Source of the DNA: Pseudoprevotella muciniphila
GTDB lineage: Bacteria > Bacteroidota > Bacteroidia > Bacteroidales > Bacteroidaceae
DNA length: 64,000 nt
Direction: 5' to 3'
Assembly (NCBI RefSeq): GCF_003265305.2
Contig: NZ_CP033459.1
Coordinates: 930,001-994,000 of the forward strand
Part shown: positions 35,270-44,352 of the stretch, one piece after another
Position numbering within the stretch: position 1 is the stretch's first letter
Layout of the letters: each line of letters starts with the position of its first letter
Translations under genes and position numbers: made by a program
The notes under the pieces: model-generated
Seen by the model: the letters and a program-made list of their open reading frames with translations, nothing else
Told to the model about the DNA's origin: nothing
Database searches by the model: none

Positions 35270-37525
35270 ATGCCGTCACTCATCACCGACCTCGCCCTCA
35301 TCCTCATCGTAGCAGGTATAGTAACCATCCTGTTCAAGCGCCTCAAACAGCCCCTCGTATTAGGCTATATCGTGGCGGGCTTCCTCGTGGGTCCCAACAT
35401 GACTTATATGCCCACCATCACGGACGCTGCAACAGTGAAGGTATGGTCCGACATCGGTGTTATCTTCCTCATGTTCTCGCTCGGGCTGGAGTTCTCGTTC
35501 AAGAAAATCCTGAAGATGGGATCTGCCCCCATCATTGCCGCCACATCGGTGATGCTCTGCATGTTCGGTGTGGGTAATGCCGTGGGCAGGCTCTTCGGTT
35601 GGGCAGAGATGGACGCCATGTTCCTCGGCGGTATGCTTGCCATGTCGTCCACCACCATCATCTACAAGGCGCTCGACGACCTCGGCATGCGGAGCAAGAA
35701 ATTTGCCGGCGAAGTGCTCAGCGTGCTCATACTTGAGGACATTCTGGGCATCCTCCTCATGGTGTTGCTGTCTGCCATGGCAGTGAGCCGTGAGTTTCAG
35801 GGTGGCGAACTCGTAGCGAGTATGCTGAAACTCGCTTTCTTCCTCATCCTGTGGTTCATCGTGGGCATTTTCATCGTGCCCCTCGTGCTGAAACGCGCAC
35901 AGAAATGGATTACCAACGAGATGCTCCTCATCGTGAGCATAGGGCTCTGCTTCCTCATGGTGGTGCTTGCCGATCAGGCGGGCTACAGCGAAGCATTCGG
36001 GGCGTTCATGATGGGTAGCATACTCGCAGAGACCATCGAAGCCGAGAAAATAGAGAAAGTCGTTACCCCCCTCAAGGACCTCTTCGGCGCCATCTTCTTC
36101 GTGTCGGTGGGCATGATGGTAGAACCGGCGGTGCTGGTGGAATACTGGTTGCCCATACTCTGCCTCGTGATAGCCGTCGTGGTGGGACAAGCCATATTCG
36201 GCACGACGAGTTTCCTCATCAGCGGGCAGTCGCTGAAAATATCCATGCAGTGCGGCTTCTCGTTAGCACAGATTGGTGAATTTGCCTTTATCATCGCCTC
36301 GCTCGGCGTGAGCCTTGGCGTGACGGGCAAATTCCTCTATCCGGTGGTCGTGGCGGTGAGTATCATCACCACGTTCTTCACGCCGTATATGATTAAGGCA
36401 GCCGAACCCGCATACGGTTTCCTCGAGCGCGTGCTGCCCGACAAGGTCATCTCCCGCTTCAGCGAAAGGGATTCAAGGAAAACGGGCGGTCAGGCGGGCG
36501 ACGGAACAGAAGGAAACGTGCGGAGCCATTGGCGCGCACACCTTATCAATGTGGCAGTGCAGGTGGCGATTTATGCCGTGCTGTGCTTTGCAGCCATAGG
36601 AATCGGCTTGAATGCCCTCCTCCCCATCTGCCGCAACACGTTCACCCACTGGCCCGGCAATGCTATCTGCGGGCTGACCATATTCTTCGTCGTGGCACCC
36701 TTCCTGCGCGCCATCGTCATGCGAAGCACGAAGACACCGCACACACGCTTCATACACCGGCAGAAAGGCATACACCCCTGGCTGCTACTGCTGCTGTTCA
36801 TAGCGAGGAGCGCCCTGGCAGTCTATTTCATCTACTACATCATCAACTACCTCTCGCCATACGCGTCGTGGCTGCATGTGCTGATTGCCATAGCGCTACT
36901 TGTGGGCATCGTCATTTCCCGTCGTGTGAAACTCATGAGCATACGCCTCGAAAGGACCTTCATCAACAACCTGCGCATGCGCGACTTCAAGAGTGCACAG
37001 GCGCGTCCGGCATACGCACGCCGACTCTACGCGCACGATGTCTATACGGTGGTGATGGAGGTGCCGCAGAATTCCAAATGGGCAGGCAAGACGCTTCGCG
37101 ACCTTAACTTCAGTCGCGTGGACGGTGTGATGATAGCCGCCATCGTGCGTGGCAACACGAAGCAGAATGTGCCCGATGCCGACGCCATGATTTTCCCCGG
37201 CGACCGCCTCACCGTCATCAGCGACGACAGCGGCATACAGCGCTTCAAGGAACGCCTCGAAGCGGAAGTAACGGAACAAGACACCATATTCAGCAACGAA
37301 CAGATGATCTACGGCCGTCTCAACATCAAGGACCACCCCGAATTCATAGGAAAGACCGTGGGCGAAAGCGGCATACGCGAGAATTACCAATGCCTCATCG
37401 TGGGCTTCCTCACCCCCAACGGCAGCCTCGACATCCCCTTTGCCGGCCGCGTGATGCAACCCACCGACACCATCTGGCTCGTGGGAGAGCCCAAAGACCT
37501 CAAGGCGCTTGGGGCGAAGCGGTAG
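35270..37525 (+). CDS. KefB-type cation:proton antiporter with TrkA-C domain
   Basis: The 751-residue protein is a CPA2 monovalent cation:proton antiporter. About twelve membrane helices fill residues 1-375 (LVLGYIVAGFLVGPNMTY, LMFSLGLEFSFKKIL, AYSEAFGAFMMGSILAET-like region). An extra hydrophobic block of three or four helices (about 425-560) follows, and a C-terminal TrkA-C (RCK-C) domain sits at about 590-670 (FSRVDGVMIAAIVRGNT, then FPGDRLTVISDD), with a second partial one to the end. No TrkA-N NAD-binding domain is seen between them, unlike KefB/KefC. It probably exports K+ or Na+. Confidence 0.88.
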   Translation: MPSLITDLALILIVAGIVTILFKRLKQPLVLGYIVAGFLVGPNMTYMPTITDAATVKVWSDIGVIFLMFSLGLEFSFKKILKMGSAPIIAATSVMLCMFGVGNAVGRLFGWAEMDAMFLGGMLAMSSTTIIYKALDDLGMRSKKFAGEVLSVLILEDILGILLMVLLSAMAVSREFQGGELVASMLKLAFFLILWFIVGIFIVPLVLKRAQKWITNEMLLIVSIGLCFLMVVLADQAGYSEAFGAFMMGSILAETIEAEKIEKVVTPLKDLFGAIFFVSVGMMVEPAVLVEYWLPILCLVIAVVVGQAIFGTTSFLISGQSLKISMQCGFSLAQIGEFAFIIASLGVSLGVTGKFLYPVVVAVSIITTFFTPYMIKAAEPAYGFLERVLPDKVISRFSERDSRKTGGQAGDGTEGNVRSHWRAHLINVAVQVAIYAVLCFAAIGIGLNALLPICRNTFTHWPGNAICGLTIFFVVAPFLRAIVMRSTKTPHTRFIHRQKGIHPWLLLLLFIARSALAVYFIYYIINYLSPYASWLHVLIAIALLVGIVISRRVKLMSIRLERTFINNLRMRDFKSAQARPAYARRLYAHDVYTVVMEVPQNSKWAGKTLRDLNFSRVDGVMIAAIVRGNTKQNVPDADAMIFPGDRLTVISDDSGIQRFKERLEAEVTEQDTIFSNEQMIYGRLNIKDHPEFIGKTVGESGIRENYQCLIVGFLTPNGSLDIPFAGRVMQPTDTIWLVGEPKDLKALGAKR

Positions 37526-37528
37526 AGG

Positions 37529-38890
37529 TTACGAGAGGAAATCCCAGAATGTATCTCTTCCGACTGTATTGAAAGAATGGTTGGGATACATTTCGGCAAA
37601 GGTCTTAGGAACTTTCGTTTTCTTTCTGTTATTCCACTTGAATTCGAATGCTGTCAACCGACCGTCAGATTCCTCAATCAGGTCGATTTCTTTCTGGTCG
37701 TGTGTGCGCCAGAAAAAGAGTTGTGCATAACTTCCACAGTAGGCATTCCGCTTGATGCGCTCACTGATCATCAGATTCTCCCACAGAGCACCCGTATCAC
37801 TTCGCATCTCTAACGGAGCGAAATTGGAAAGTACTGCATTGCGGATGCCGTTGTCATAAAAATACACCTTCTTCCCTTTCTTGATTTCGTTGCGTACATT
37901 TCTGCTGAAAGAGTTGAGGCGGAATACAATAAAGCATTTCTCCAGCAAGTTGATATAATTCTCCACCGTAATCTTGTCTATTCCGATAAGGCTTGACAAT
38001 TCGTTATACGACACCTCACTACCTATCTGCAGTGCCAAGGCGCGCACTAAGTTTATTATAATCTCAGGTTTCCTGATACCACGGAATGTCAGTAAGTCTT
38101 TATACAGATAGTTGTTCGTAAGATTTATCAATGTCTCCCGCGCCACTTCCGGCTCGTTCACCACTTCAGGGTAAAGCCCGTAAATCATCCGGCGTTCCAA
38201 AAGCCGCTGTTCATCTAAGCGAGAAGTGGCAGCCGCCAATTCAGGCAGCGAGAATGGGAATAGGTTATAGTTGAGCAAACGCCCGGTGGCGGGTTCGTTG
38301 ATTTCATCTGCAAGGTCAAAGGACGAAGAACCCGTTACTATAACCTGTGTCTGCAACTTCAAATCTCCTATCATCTTTAGCGTAAGACCTATGTTCTTTA
38401 CGCGCTGCGCTTCGTCAATGAGGAAGAAATCGTATGGTGAAACCAACTGACGTAATTCTGTTGATGTTCGCCCTTGCAACAGCAGCCTTTCATCCTCGTT
38501 GTCACAATTCAGGTTTCTCACATTTTGTTTCCCCGCTGAGAGAGCATCGAGTAAAGTACTCTTGCCTACCTGACGGGGACCAAGCACTACTATCACCTTC
38601 TTACGTCGATAGGCATTGGTAAGCCTTTGTTGAAGTAATCTTTCTATCATATCTGTTGCTTCAGGATTTTCGGTAGCAAAATTAGTTAATTTATATCTAT
38701 TCACCAAATTTATACCAAATTTAGTGATTATAATCCCCAAATTTATGATAAATTTAGTGATTAGGGGGCTTTTTTTGCGATTCCATATTTTCTTTGCACT
38801 TTCTAATCTTGTATTATTTTTTTTTATTTTCTGCTGTACGTCGTCATCATTTATTTTGATGACGATATTACGGATATCTTGTTGGTTCAT
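37529..38890 (-). CDS. AAA_14/DUF4143 ATPase
   Basis: The 453-residue protein has the layout of the widespread AAA_14-DUF4143 family: MIERLLQQRLTNAYRRKK, Walker A GPRQVGKST, Walker B YDFFLIDEAQR, GSSSFDL, then DUF4143 (about residues 270-430) ending with the nuclease-like WRTHDQKEIDLIEE and AFEFKWN. Function is unknown. The family usually begins at the MIERLL methionine (ATG at 38650). The longer start at 38890 adds 80 residues, part encoded by a 33-bp tandem repeat (38717-38763). A TTACTTTGC element near 38920 would favour the longer start, so the N-terminus is uncertain. Confidence 0.85.
   Translation of the reverse strand: MNQQDIRNIVIKINDDDVQQKIKKNNTRLESAKKIWNRKKSPLITKFIINLGIIITKFGINLVNRYKLTNFATENPEATDMIERLLQQRLTNAYRRKKVIVVLGPRQVGKSTLLDALSAGKQNVRNLNCDNEDERLLLQGRTSTELRQLVSPYDFFLIDEAQRVKNIGLTLKMIGDLKLQTQVIVTGSSSFDLADEINEPATGRLLNYNLFPFSLPELAAATSRLDEQRLLERRMIYGLYPEVVNEPEVARETLINLTNNYLYKDLLTFRGIRKPEIIINLVRALALQIGSEVSYNELSSLIGIDKITVENYINLLEKCFIVFRLNSFSRNVRNEIKKGKKVYFYDNGIRNAVLSNFAPLEMRSDTGALWENLMISERIKRNAYCGSYAQLFFWRTHDQKEIDLIEESDGRLTAFEFKWNNRKKTKVPKTFAEMYPNHSFNTVGRDTFWDFLS
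38717..38763 (-). repeat. 33-bp direct repeat in the 5' part of the ATPase frame
   Basis: AAATTTAGTGATTA occurs at 38717-38730 and 38750-38763, with related words between (ATAATCCCC). In the minus-strand frame it codes for two 11-residue units starting ITKF. It may be an operator lying in a leader rather than real coding sequence. Confidence 0.65.
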
Positions 38891-38954
38891 AAAAAAATGG
38901 TTTACTTATATCGCAAAGTAAACCAATGTTTATTTTCAAAAAAAAGACAGAATT

Positions 38955-39164
38955 TCACATTCCCCATCTTCTATGATCTGTTTCTACAAACCAAAGATAT
39001 ATACGTTTTAATACCCCCGGTTTTTTATATATCTTGCGACTTTCTTCCTGTTCCAATATCCTTTGATATTCGCCAGTATAGATGGCAATTATCAAAGAGA
39101 AAAGCCAAGCTATAGATGCTAAGACCACAAAAATGATTCCTATGATAACAAGTACGTCTCCCAT
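38955..39164 (-). CDS. Small single-pass membrane protein
   Basis: The 69-residue product starts MGDVLVIIGIIFVVLASIAW and is hydrophobic over about residues 4-31, then has a basic, charged tail (RILEQEESRKIYKKPGVLKR) ending HRRWGM. No family is recognised. A clean TATATTTG box on the minus strand (39176-39169) lies only 5 bp before the ATG, so the transcript would be nearly leaderless or start at a later codon. The composition is like a real small membrane protein, but confidence is moderate. Confidence 0.5.
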   Translation of the reverse strand: MGDVLVIIGIIFVVLASIAWLFSLIIAIYTGEYQRILEQEESRKIYKKPGVLKRIYLWFVETDHRRWGM

Positions 39165-39348
39165 GCCACAAATATAGCGACAATATTTGAAACAGCAAAA
39201 TTATTCTTCCAAATTATCAAACAATCCGACAAAAGCATCTCCGACGTTTTTTTCTAATTGCTATAGATTCTATTTCTGCCGCCAACCCCGGACTCTTCCC
39301 GCTTCTTCAGGACATTTCAAGGTCTTTCTTGTTTTTTGGGAAAAATTC

Positions 39349-39380
39349 TTGCATTTATCCAAGGGTTTGTGCTAATTTTG
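39349..39380 (+). promoter_or_regulatory. GH85 gene promoter
   Basis: TTG at 39349-39351 and TAATTTTG at 39373-39380 match the -33 and -7 boxes at 21-bp spacing. The ATG at 39479 follows about 98 bp later, giving a long leader. The rest of the 314-bp gap (39165-39478) shows nothing else. Confidence 0.65.
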
Positions 39381-39478
39381 CAGCAGATAGACTTTTGTCT
39401 GCAAAACAATGGTGCAAGGGCTCCGCCATGGCTCGCAGGCAAAGAAAACCGAAATTTGAGCCCGACATAGATTTCATT

Positions 39479-42400
39479 ATGAATTTCAAAAAACTACTCC
39501 TTTGCGGATTTGCGCTCATGGCTGTTTCCGCCTCTGCGCAGGAACTCAAGGACGGGTACATCAGTTGGGGACCGGGCAGTTCCGATTTCCCCTCGACGCT
39601 GAATACCTGGACACCGGGTTCGCAAGTGACGGAAGACGACAATTTCTTCATCTCGCGCGTAAAGCCACGCGAACGCTTCCGCAACCAGAAGACACAGGTG
39701 AACACATCGCTCACCGCTGCCAACGACAAGAAACTGCTCGCATGGCTGCCTGTGAACTCCAGCAGCAAGAACGGACTGCCCGACGGCGTGTTCGACTCTG
39801 AGGTGTTCACCATGTGGCCCTACGTAACACACTGGGGCAACTGGACGGCACCCGTGGGACGCATACCGGGCGCATTCCTCGACGTGGCACACAAGAACGG
39901 TGTGGCCGTTTCGGGTGTGGCAAGCATTCCTTGGGGAAACATCAATACACAGCCGAACTGGATGAATTTCCTCAACACCCTGCCCAACTATACCGAAAAG
40001 GCGGCACAGTTCTTCAAGTACTACGGCATCGACGGCATCGGCTACAACTCTGAGTTCACCGGTGGTTACAGCTACATGTCGAAAATCAGGAACTTCCACG
40101 CCAACCTCGTGAAGGAAATGCGCAAGGTGAACCCGCTCTTCGAGAACCTCTGGTACGACGGTACGAACGACAACGGAACCATACAGTTCGACAACGGACT
40201 CTATACGCACAACGACGACAACTTCGGCAACGGCGACAACGTGCGCACCAGCCTCTTCTTCAACTACAACTGGAACAGCGACGCACTCCTGAGTTCTTCT
40301 GCCACATACGCACGCACCATCAACCGCGACCCGCTCGACCTCTATGCAGGCGTGAACATGCAGGGCGGCCAACCTGGCAGCGACAGTTGGCCCGTACTCA
40401 AGAACTATCCCATCTCCATCGGACTTTGGGGTGCTCACAGCACCAACATGTTCTGGGAGAGCCGCGGAGAATTGGGCAGTGCGCCTGAACAGAACCAGAG
40501 GGCATACATGCTCCGCACGGAAAGTTGGTTCACCGGCGGCACACGCAACCCCGCCAACTGCCCGGAAGTCATCAGCTCGATGAAATATACGGCGTACAAC
40601 ACCAACTTCCACGGCATGTCCACATTCATGTCTGCACGCAGTTCGCTCAAATGGGACCTCAATGAAGAACCGTTCATCAGTTACTTCAATATCGGTAACG
40701 GTAAGTTCTTCAACTGGAAAGGCAAGCAGGAGAACGACCGCGAATGGTACAACGTAGGTGTGCAGGACTATCTGCCGACATGGCGCTGGTGGTTCAGCAA
40801 CGGACTGCTCACCACCTCCGTGCCCTCAAGCGGACTCGATGCTGAATTCGTATGGGACGATGCCTACGTAGGCGGTTCCACGGCACGCATCTACGGCTCC
40901 GCAGCCGACGAATACCTCCACCTCTTCAAGACCGACTTCGCACTCCAGACCGGCGACGTCATCACCTTCCGCTACAAGGTGATGAAAGGCAGCGCCGACA
41001 TCAACCTCGTGCTCACCACTGTCAACAGCGAAAGAGTGGCTGTCGATGAAAGCGCAATGTCGCTCCTCACAACCAGTCAGGATACAGACGAGGACGTATG
41101 GGTGGAAAAAACGTTCACTGTCGGTTCAAGCCTCAGCGGAAAGGAACTCGCCCTCGTGGCGCTCCACTTCCAGAACGCAAGCGACCTCAACCTCTACCTC
41201 GGAGAATTCTCCATCGTGCGCGGCACGGCAGCCACACCGGCAAAACCAGTCGTTACCAAGACACAGGTGCTCTCCTACACCAGGAAGGGATACGACGGAA
41301 AAATCATCTTCGAGATGCCTAACGACAAAGCCACCGGCGAACCTTGCTACAACCTCGATGTGAAGACCAGTTTCTTCAAACTCTGGGCACAGCAGGAAGG
41401 CTGCGAACCCGTATTCATGGGTATCACCACTTCATGGGCAGGTATGTACTATTCTGCTCCGCTCAACCTGAAGGCAGCCAGCCACAACATACGCTTCGGT
41501 GTGAGCGCCACATCGCTCGACCACAAGAGCGACAGCGAAATCGCATGGGGCGATTACCTCAACCCGGGCACATACGTGTTCAACGATGACGTACAGATTG
41601 ACAAAACCACCATCAAGCCCAATGAGGAATTCACCATGTCGTTCGTTGACCCTGCTCACGAAGACGCTTCATGGGTACTGCTCGACGCAGCAGGCAACAC
41701 CGTATTCTCCGCTACGGGCCACACCGTAACCTGCCCGGGTCTGCCCGAAATCGGCAGTTACAACCTCCGTGTGAGAGGTCCGCACTACAACTCTGCCGGC
41801 ACATCGCGTCTCAACACATCGCGCACATTCGCAAGTTTCGTACAGATCACGAGCGAAGGCGTAGGTGCACTGCCACAAATCTACACACTTACGGGTAACG
41901 GCGAAGAAGCCGACATCACCGTGGAGGCAGGCGACGAAGTGGCTATGGCATACACCGGAAGAAAGGCCGATGGTGCCGGTTCGCAGGGTGTCAACATGAA
42001 CGAACAGCGCTTCGGTGCATCGTGCGCAAACCTCGGCATAGCCAACAAGCAACCGTTCACCGTGGCATTCTGGCTCAAACTCAACAAGGTGCAGGACGGC
42101 ACACAGTTCTTCTCCGTAGCCAACAAGAACGACGGCTGGCCACTCACCGACTGGGGATGGGTATGGAGCACCATCGGCGGATCGGGCAACCTCGGCTGGA
42201 TCACCTTCCGTAACAGTATACAAGCCGAAAACCCACCGTCAGTAGTCTATAAGTACGACAACACCAAACTGCCTGTAGGCAACTGGGTACACCTTGCCCT
42301 CGCAGTAGATTTCAACAGTTCAGGACAGATGCACTTCGAACTCTACATCAACGGCGAAAAAGAGACACCTTCGGGCGGACGCGTGAACGGTACGGACACC

Positions 42401-43222
42401 AGCGGCGACCCGGGCTATCAGAACTTCACCTACGTCATCGATGAGTATGACGTGCTCGCCATCGGTGGTACGGCTCACGGACGTGTAGGTATCGACGGTG
42501 TGATAGACAACTTCCAGGTATGGAAGAAGGCCATTACCGCCGATGAGGCAAAACTCTCCATGGGCGACCTCAACCCGAGCAGCCTGCCTTCAGGATTAAC
42601 CTACTTCTGGGACCTCGAAACAGCAGCAGAGGGCACCAAGTTCATGTCGAAGGGCAGCGGTGCCAGCATACCATGCGGTGTGCACACCTACACCGCTTCC
42701 GGCGGCGAAGGACAGGGTATCATCACCTGGCAGACACCGGAATACACCTCCGGATGCCCCTTCATCAGCGGTACGGCATTCCCCGTTGAAACCAAACCCG
42801 AATGGAAAGCCAAGAAGGCTACTATCGTAGAATCTGAAGGTACCGACCAGGCAGGTAGCGCAAAACTGACGTATGCCAAGGGCGGCGACTACAGCGTAAC
42901 GCTCACACTCGCCAACTCACTCGGTAGCGACAGCAAGACCTTCAGCGTCATCAAGGTAGATGCCACCGACGCTATCGGCAGTGTGGCTGAAACAGAAATG
43001 AAGGCTTACACCGTGGGCGAAGACGTATTCGTTGACTTTGCCGAGACAGGCAACTACGGCGTGGCACTCTACACCATCGACGGCCGCTGCATCGTACAGA
43101 AGAGCGTAACAGTAGGCGGCAAGGAGAAAGTACGCATCCACGCACCACAGCAGGGTGTATATATCCTCCGTGTGGAGAAAGACGGGAAAACCGTTCGCAG
43201 CGCTAAACTCCTGAGGAAATAA
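39479..43222 (+). CDS. Secreted GH85 endo-beta-N-acetylglucosaminidase with LamG domain
   Basis: The 1247-residue protein has a signal peptide (1-20, ending ASA-Q) and a GH85 barrel at about 25-430. The family catalytic pair N-x-E is N190/E192 (GIDGIGYNSEF), matching N171/E173 of Endo-A. GH85 enzymes cut the chitobiose core of N-glycans, releasing the glycan from host glycoproteins. Beta domains and a LamG/concanavalin-like domain (about 835-1020, FTVAFWLKLNKVQDGTQ, then NFTYVIDEYDVLAIGG) follow. The C-terminus (LYTIDGRCIVQKSVTVGG, then GVYILRV) is a Por/T9SS-like sorting domain. The start at 39479 begins the signal peptide; the open frame extends 50 codons further upstream. Confidence 0.9.
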   Translation: MNFKKLLLCGFALMAVSASAQELKDGYISWGPGSSDFPSTLNTWTPGSQVTEDDNFFISRVKPRERFRNQKTQVNTSLTAANDKKLLAWLPVNSSSKNGLPDGVFDSEVFTMWPYVTHWGNWTAPVGRIPGAFLDVAHKNGVAVSGVASIPWGNINTQPNWMNFLNTLPNYTEKAAQFFKYYGIDGIGYNSEFTGGYSYMSKIRNFHANLVKEMRKVNPLFENLWYDGTNDNGTIQFDNGLYTHNDDNFGNGDNVRTSLFFNYNWNSDALLSSSATYARTINRDPLDLYAGVNMQGGQPGSDSWPVLKNYPISIGLWGAHSTNMFWESRGELGSAPEQNQRAYMLRTESWFTGGTRNPANCPEVISSMKYTAYNTNFHGMSTFMSARSSLKWDLNEEPFISYFNIGNGKFFNWKGKQENDREWYNVGVQDYLPTWRWWFSNGLLTTSVPSSGLDAEFVWDDAYVGGSTARIYGSAADEYLHLFKTDFALQTGDVITFRYKVMKGSADINLVLTTVNSERVAVDESAMSLLTTSQDTDEDVWVEKTFTVGSSLSGKELALVALHFQNASDLNLYLGEFSIVRGTAATPAKPVVTKTQVLSYTRKGYDGKIIFEMPNDKATGEPCYNLDVKTSFFKLWAQQEGCEPVFMGITTSWAGMYYSAPLNLKAASHNIRFGVSATSLDHKSDSEIAWGDYLNPGTYVFNDDVQIDKTTIKPNEEFTMSFVDPAHEDASWVLLDAAGNTVFSATGHTVTCPGLPEIGSYNLRVRGPHYNSAGTSRLNTSRTFASFVQITSEGVGALPQIYTLTGNGEEADITVEAGDEVAMAYTGRKADGAGSQGVNMNEQRFGASCANLGIANKQPFTVAFWLKLNKVQDGTQFFSVANKNDGWPLTDWGWVWSTIGGSGNLGWITFRNSIQAENPPSVVYKYDNTKLPVGNWVHLALAVDFNSSGQMHFELYINGEKETPSGGRVNGTDTSGDPGYQNFTYVIDEYDVLAIGGTAHGRVGIDGVIDNFQVWKKAITADEAKLSMGDLNPSSLPSGLTYFWDLETAAEGTKFMSKGSGASIPCGVHTYTASGGEGQGIITWQTPEYTSGCPFISGTAFPVETKPEWKAKKATIVESEGTDQAGSAKLTYAKGGDYSVTLTLANSLGSDSKTFSVIKVDATDAIGSVAETEMKAYTVGEDVFVDFAETGNYGVALYTIDGRCIVQKSVTVGGKEKVRIHAPQQGVYILRVEKDGKTVRSAKLLRK

Positions 43223-43251
43223 CGCTCATTTCCCAAAGCAAACACTTAGAA

Positions 43252-43287
43252 ACATCGGGTCGGTGCCATTTCGCACCGGCCCGATGT
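43252..43287 (+). terminator. Strong hairpin after the GH85 gene
   Basis: A 15-bp stem (ACATCGGGTCGGTGC at 43252-43266 with its complement at 43273-43287, one G-T pair) with a CATTTC loop, 30 bp after the stop. No T-run follows, so it may be an mRNA 3'-end protector or an intrinsic terminator of the phylum's weaker type. Confidence 0.7.
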
Positions 43288-43307
43288 GCTTAAGGACATG
43301 GCAGGAT

Positions 43308-43380
43308 TTCGGATTTTCCAGAATCTCCGGAATATCCAGGATCTCCGGATTTTCCGGAACTTCCGTAATTTTCGGAAGAC
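43308..43380. repeat. TCCGGATTTTCCGG-type repeat cluster
   Basis: Seven or so degenerate GGAT[T/A]TTCCGG and GAATCTCCGG words in a row. Same family as 5158-5201 and 8331-8375. Confidence 0.65.
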
Positions 43381-43409
43381 GCTGAAAACCCCGACACCCT
43401 CCGACCTTG

Positions 43410-43488
43410 ACTTTAAATTTTCAAGAATTTCTTGCAGATTGACTTTTCAACTTTAAATTTGCAAGGATTTCTTGCAGATTTAAAGTTT
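43410..43488. repeat. 40-bp direct repeat that ends in a 17-bp hairpin
   Basis: ACTTTAAATTTTCAAG plus AATTTCTTGCAGATT (43410-43440) is repeated at 43450-43480 with two changes. The second copy forms an inverted repeat, AACTTTAAATTTGCAAG at 43449-43465 against CTTGCAGATTTAAAGTT at 43471-43487, with a 5-nt loop and a single T-G pair. It precedes the next promoter by about 70 bp and could be a terminator on either strand. Confidence 0.7.
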
Positions 43489-43558
43489 AAGAAAAGCCTG
43501 AAGACTACGCAGGGCGACTTGCTGTCATGGAAAGGCGAATTGTAGCTAAATCGCAAGA

Positions 43559-43590
43559 TTTGCCTACATCTTCAAAAATATGTACATTTG
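43559..43590 (+). promoter_or_regulatory. Promoter of the DUF4369-like gene
   Basis: TTTG at 43559-43562 and TACATTTG at 43583-43590 match -33 and -7 at 20-bp spacing. The ATG at 43629 follows 38 bp later and supports that start over the upstream in-frame ATG at 43527. Confidence 0.7.
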
Positions 43591-43628
43591 CCTGTAAAAG
43601 AAGTAATACGTCTAAATTTCAAAATGAT

Positions 43629-44273
43629 ATGAAAACTATAAAATTATTCTTTGCTCTTCTTGTAGTCGGAGCATTTTGCACGTTGAATGTCAGTGCGAAA
43701 AAGGTAAAATTAACGATTGACGGCACAGTGTCGCCGTCGCAGACCACGTTGTATCTTATTGTCAACGAGGACAAGGAAAACGCAATGCTTGTGCCGATAC
43801 AGGATGCGAAATTCTCTGTAACGCTCAAGGTGGAGAGTAACGCCTTTATACGTCTGTCCGACAATAAAAACTGGCCGGAACGCAGTGTCTTTGTACTGAT
43901 TCCAGACAGCAAGCACATCACTATAAACTGGCGCACAGGTAGCATAGAAGGCTCACCGATGTCCAACAAACTGCAAATGGCAATGAAGGAAATAAGAGAA
44001 GCCTTTCCTGAAGGATTCCATATTGATGTTTTCTCAGACAATCCCGACGATTGGAAAATAGCCCGCGAACGGGAAGCCTCCATGCGGGCACAAATGCAGA
44101 TGCGTCAGCACGAAGCGATTATGAGGATAATTGTAGAAAATTCTGACAATAACATCCCGGCTTGGATTTACTATTGCTATAAGCCGACTATTGCCATGAA
44201 AGCGGAAAACATAGGTCCCAAGGACTCCAAATGGCTCAATCATGCCATCGTTCGTGGTTTAGAAGATAAATAG
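43629..44273 (+). CDS. Secreted protein with DUF4369-like N-terminal domain
   Basis: The 214-residue protein has a signal peptide (1-23, ending VSA-K) and then KVKLTIDGTVSPSQTTLYLI, which resembles the DUF4369 domain that usually precedes a thioredoxin-like domain in Bacteroidota. Here no thioredoxin domain or CxxC follows; instead there is a helical region (AREREASMRAQMQMRQHEAI, then NSDNNIPAWIYYCYKP). It may be a shortened member of that family or a relative in its own right. It is exported to the periplasm. The next gene follows after 79 bp with no obvious promoter. Confidence 0.6.
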   Translation: MKTIKLFFALLVVGAFCTLNVSAKKVKLTIDGTVSPSQTTLYLIVNEDKENAMLVPIQDAKFSVTLKVESNAFIRLSDNKNWPERSVFVLIPDSKHITINWRTGSIEGSPMSNKLQMAMKEIREAFPEGFHIDVFSDNPDDWKIAREREASMRAQMQMRQHEAIMRIIVENSDNNIPAWIYYCYKPTIAMKAENIGPKDSKWLNHAIVRGLEDK

Positions 44274-44352
44274 AAATGTTATAATCATCGTTCTTACAAT
44301 AACGTAGAATCATCGATATAGCAGTCAAAAAAAACTCACATTTTTTAATATC

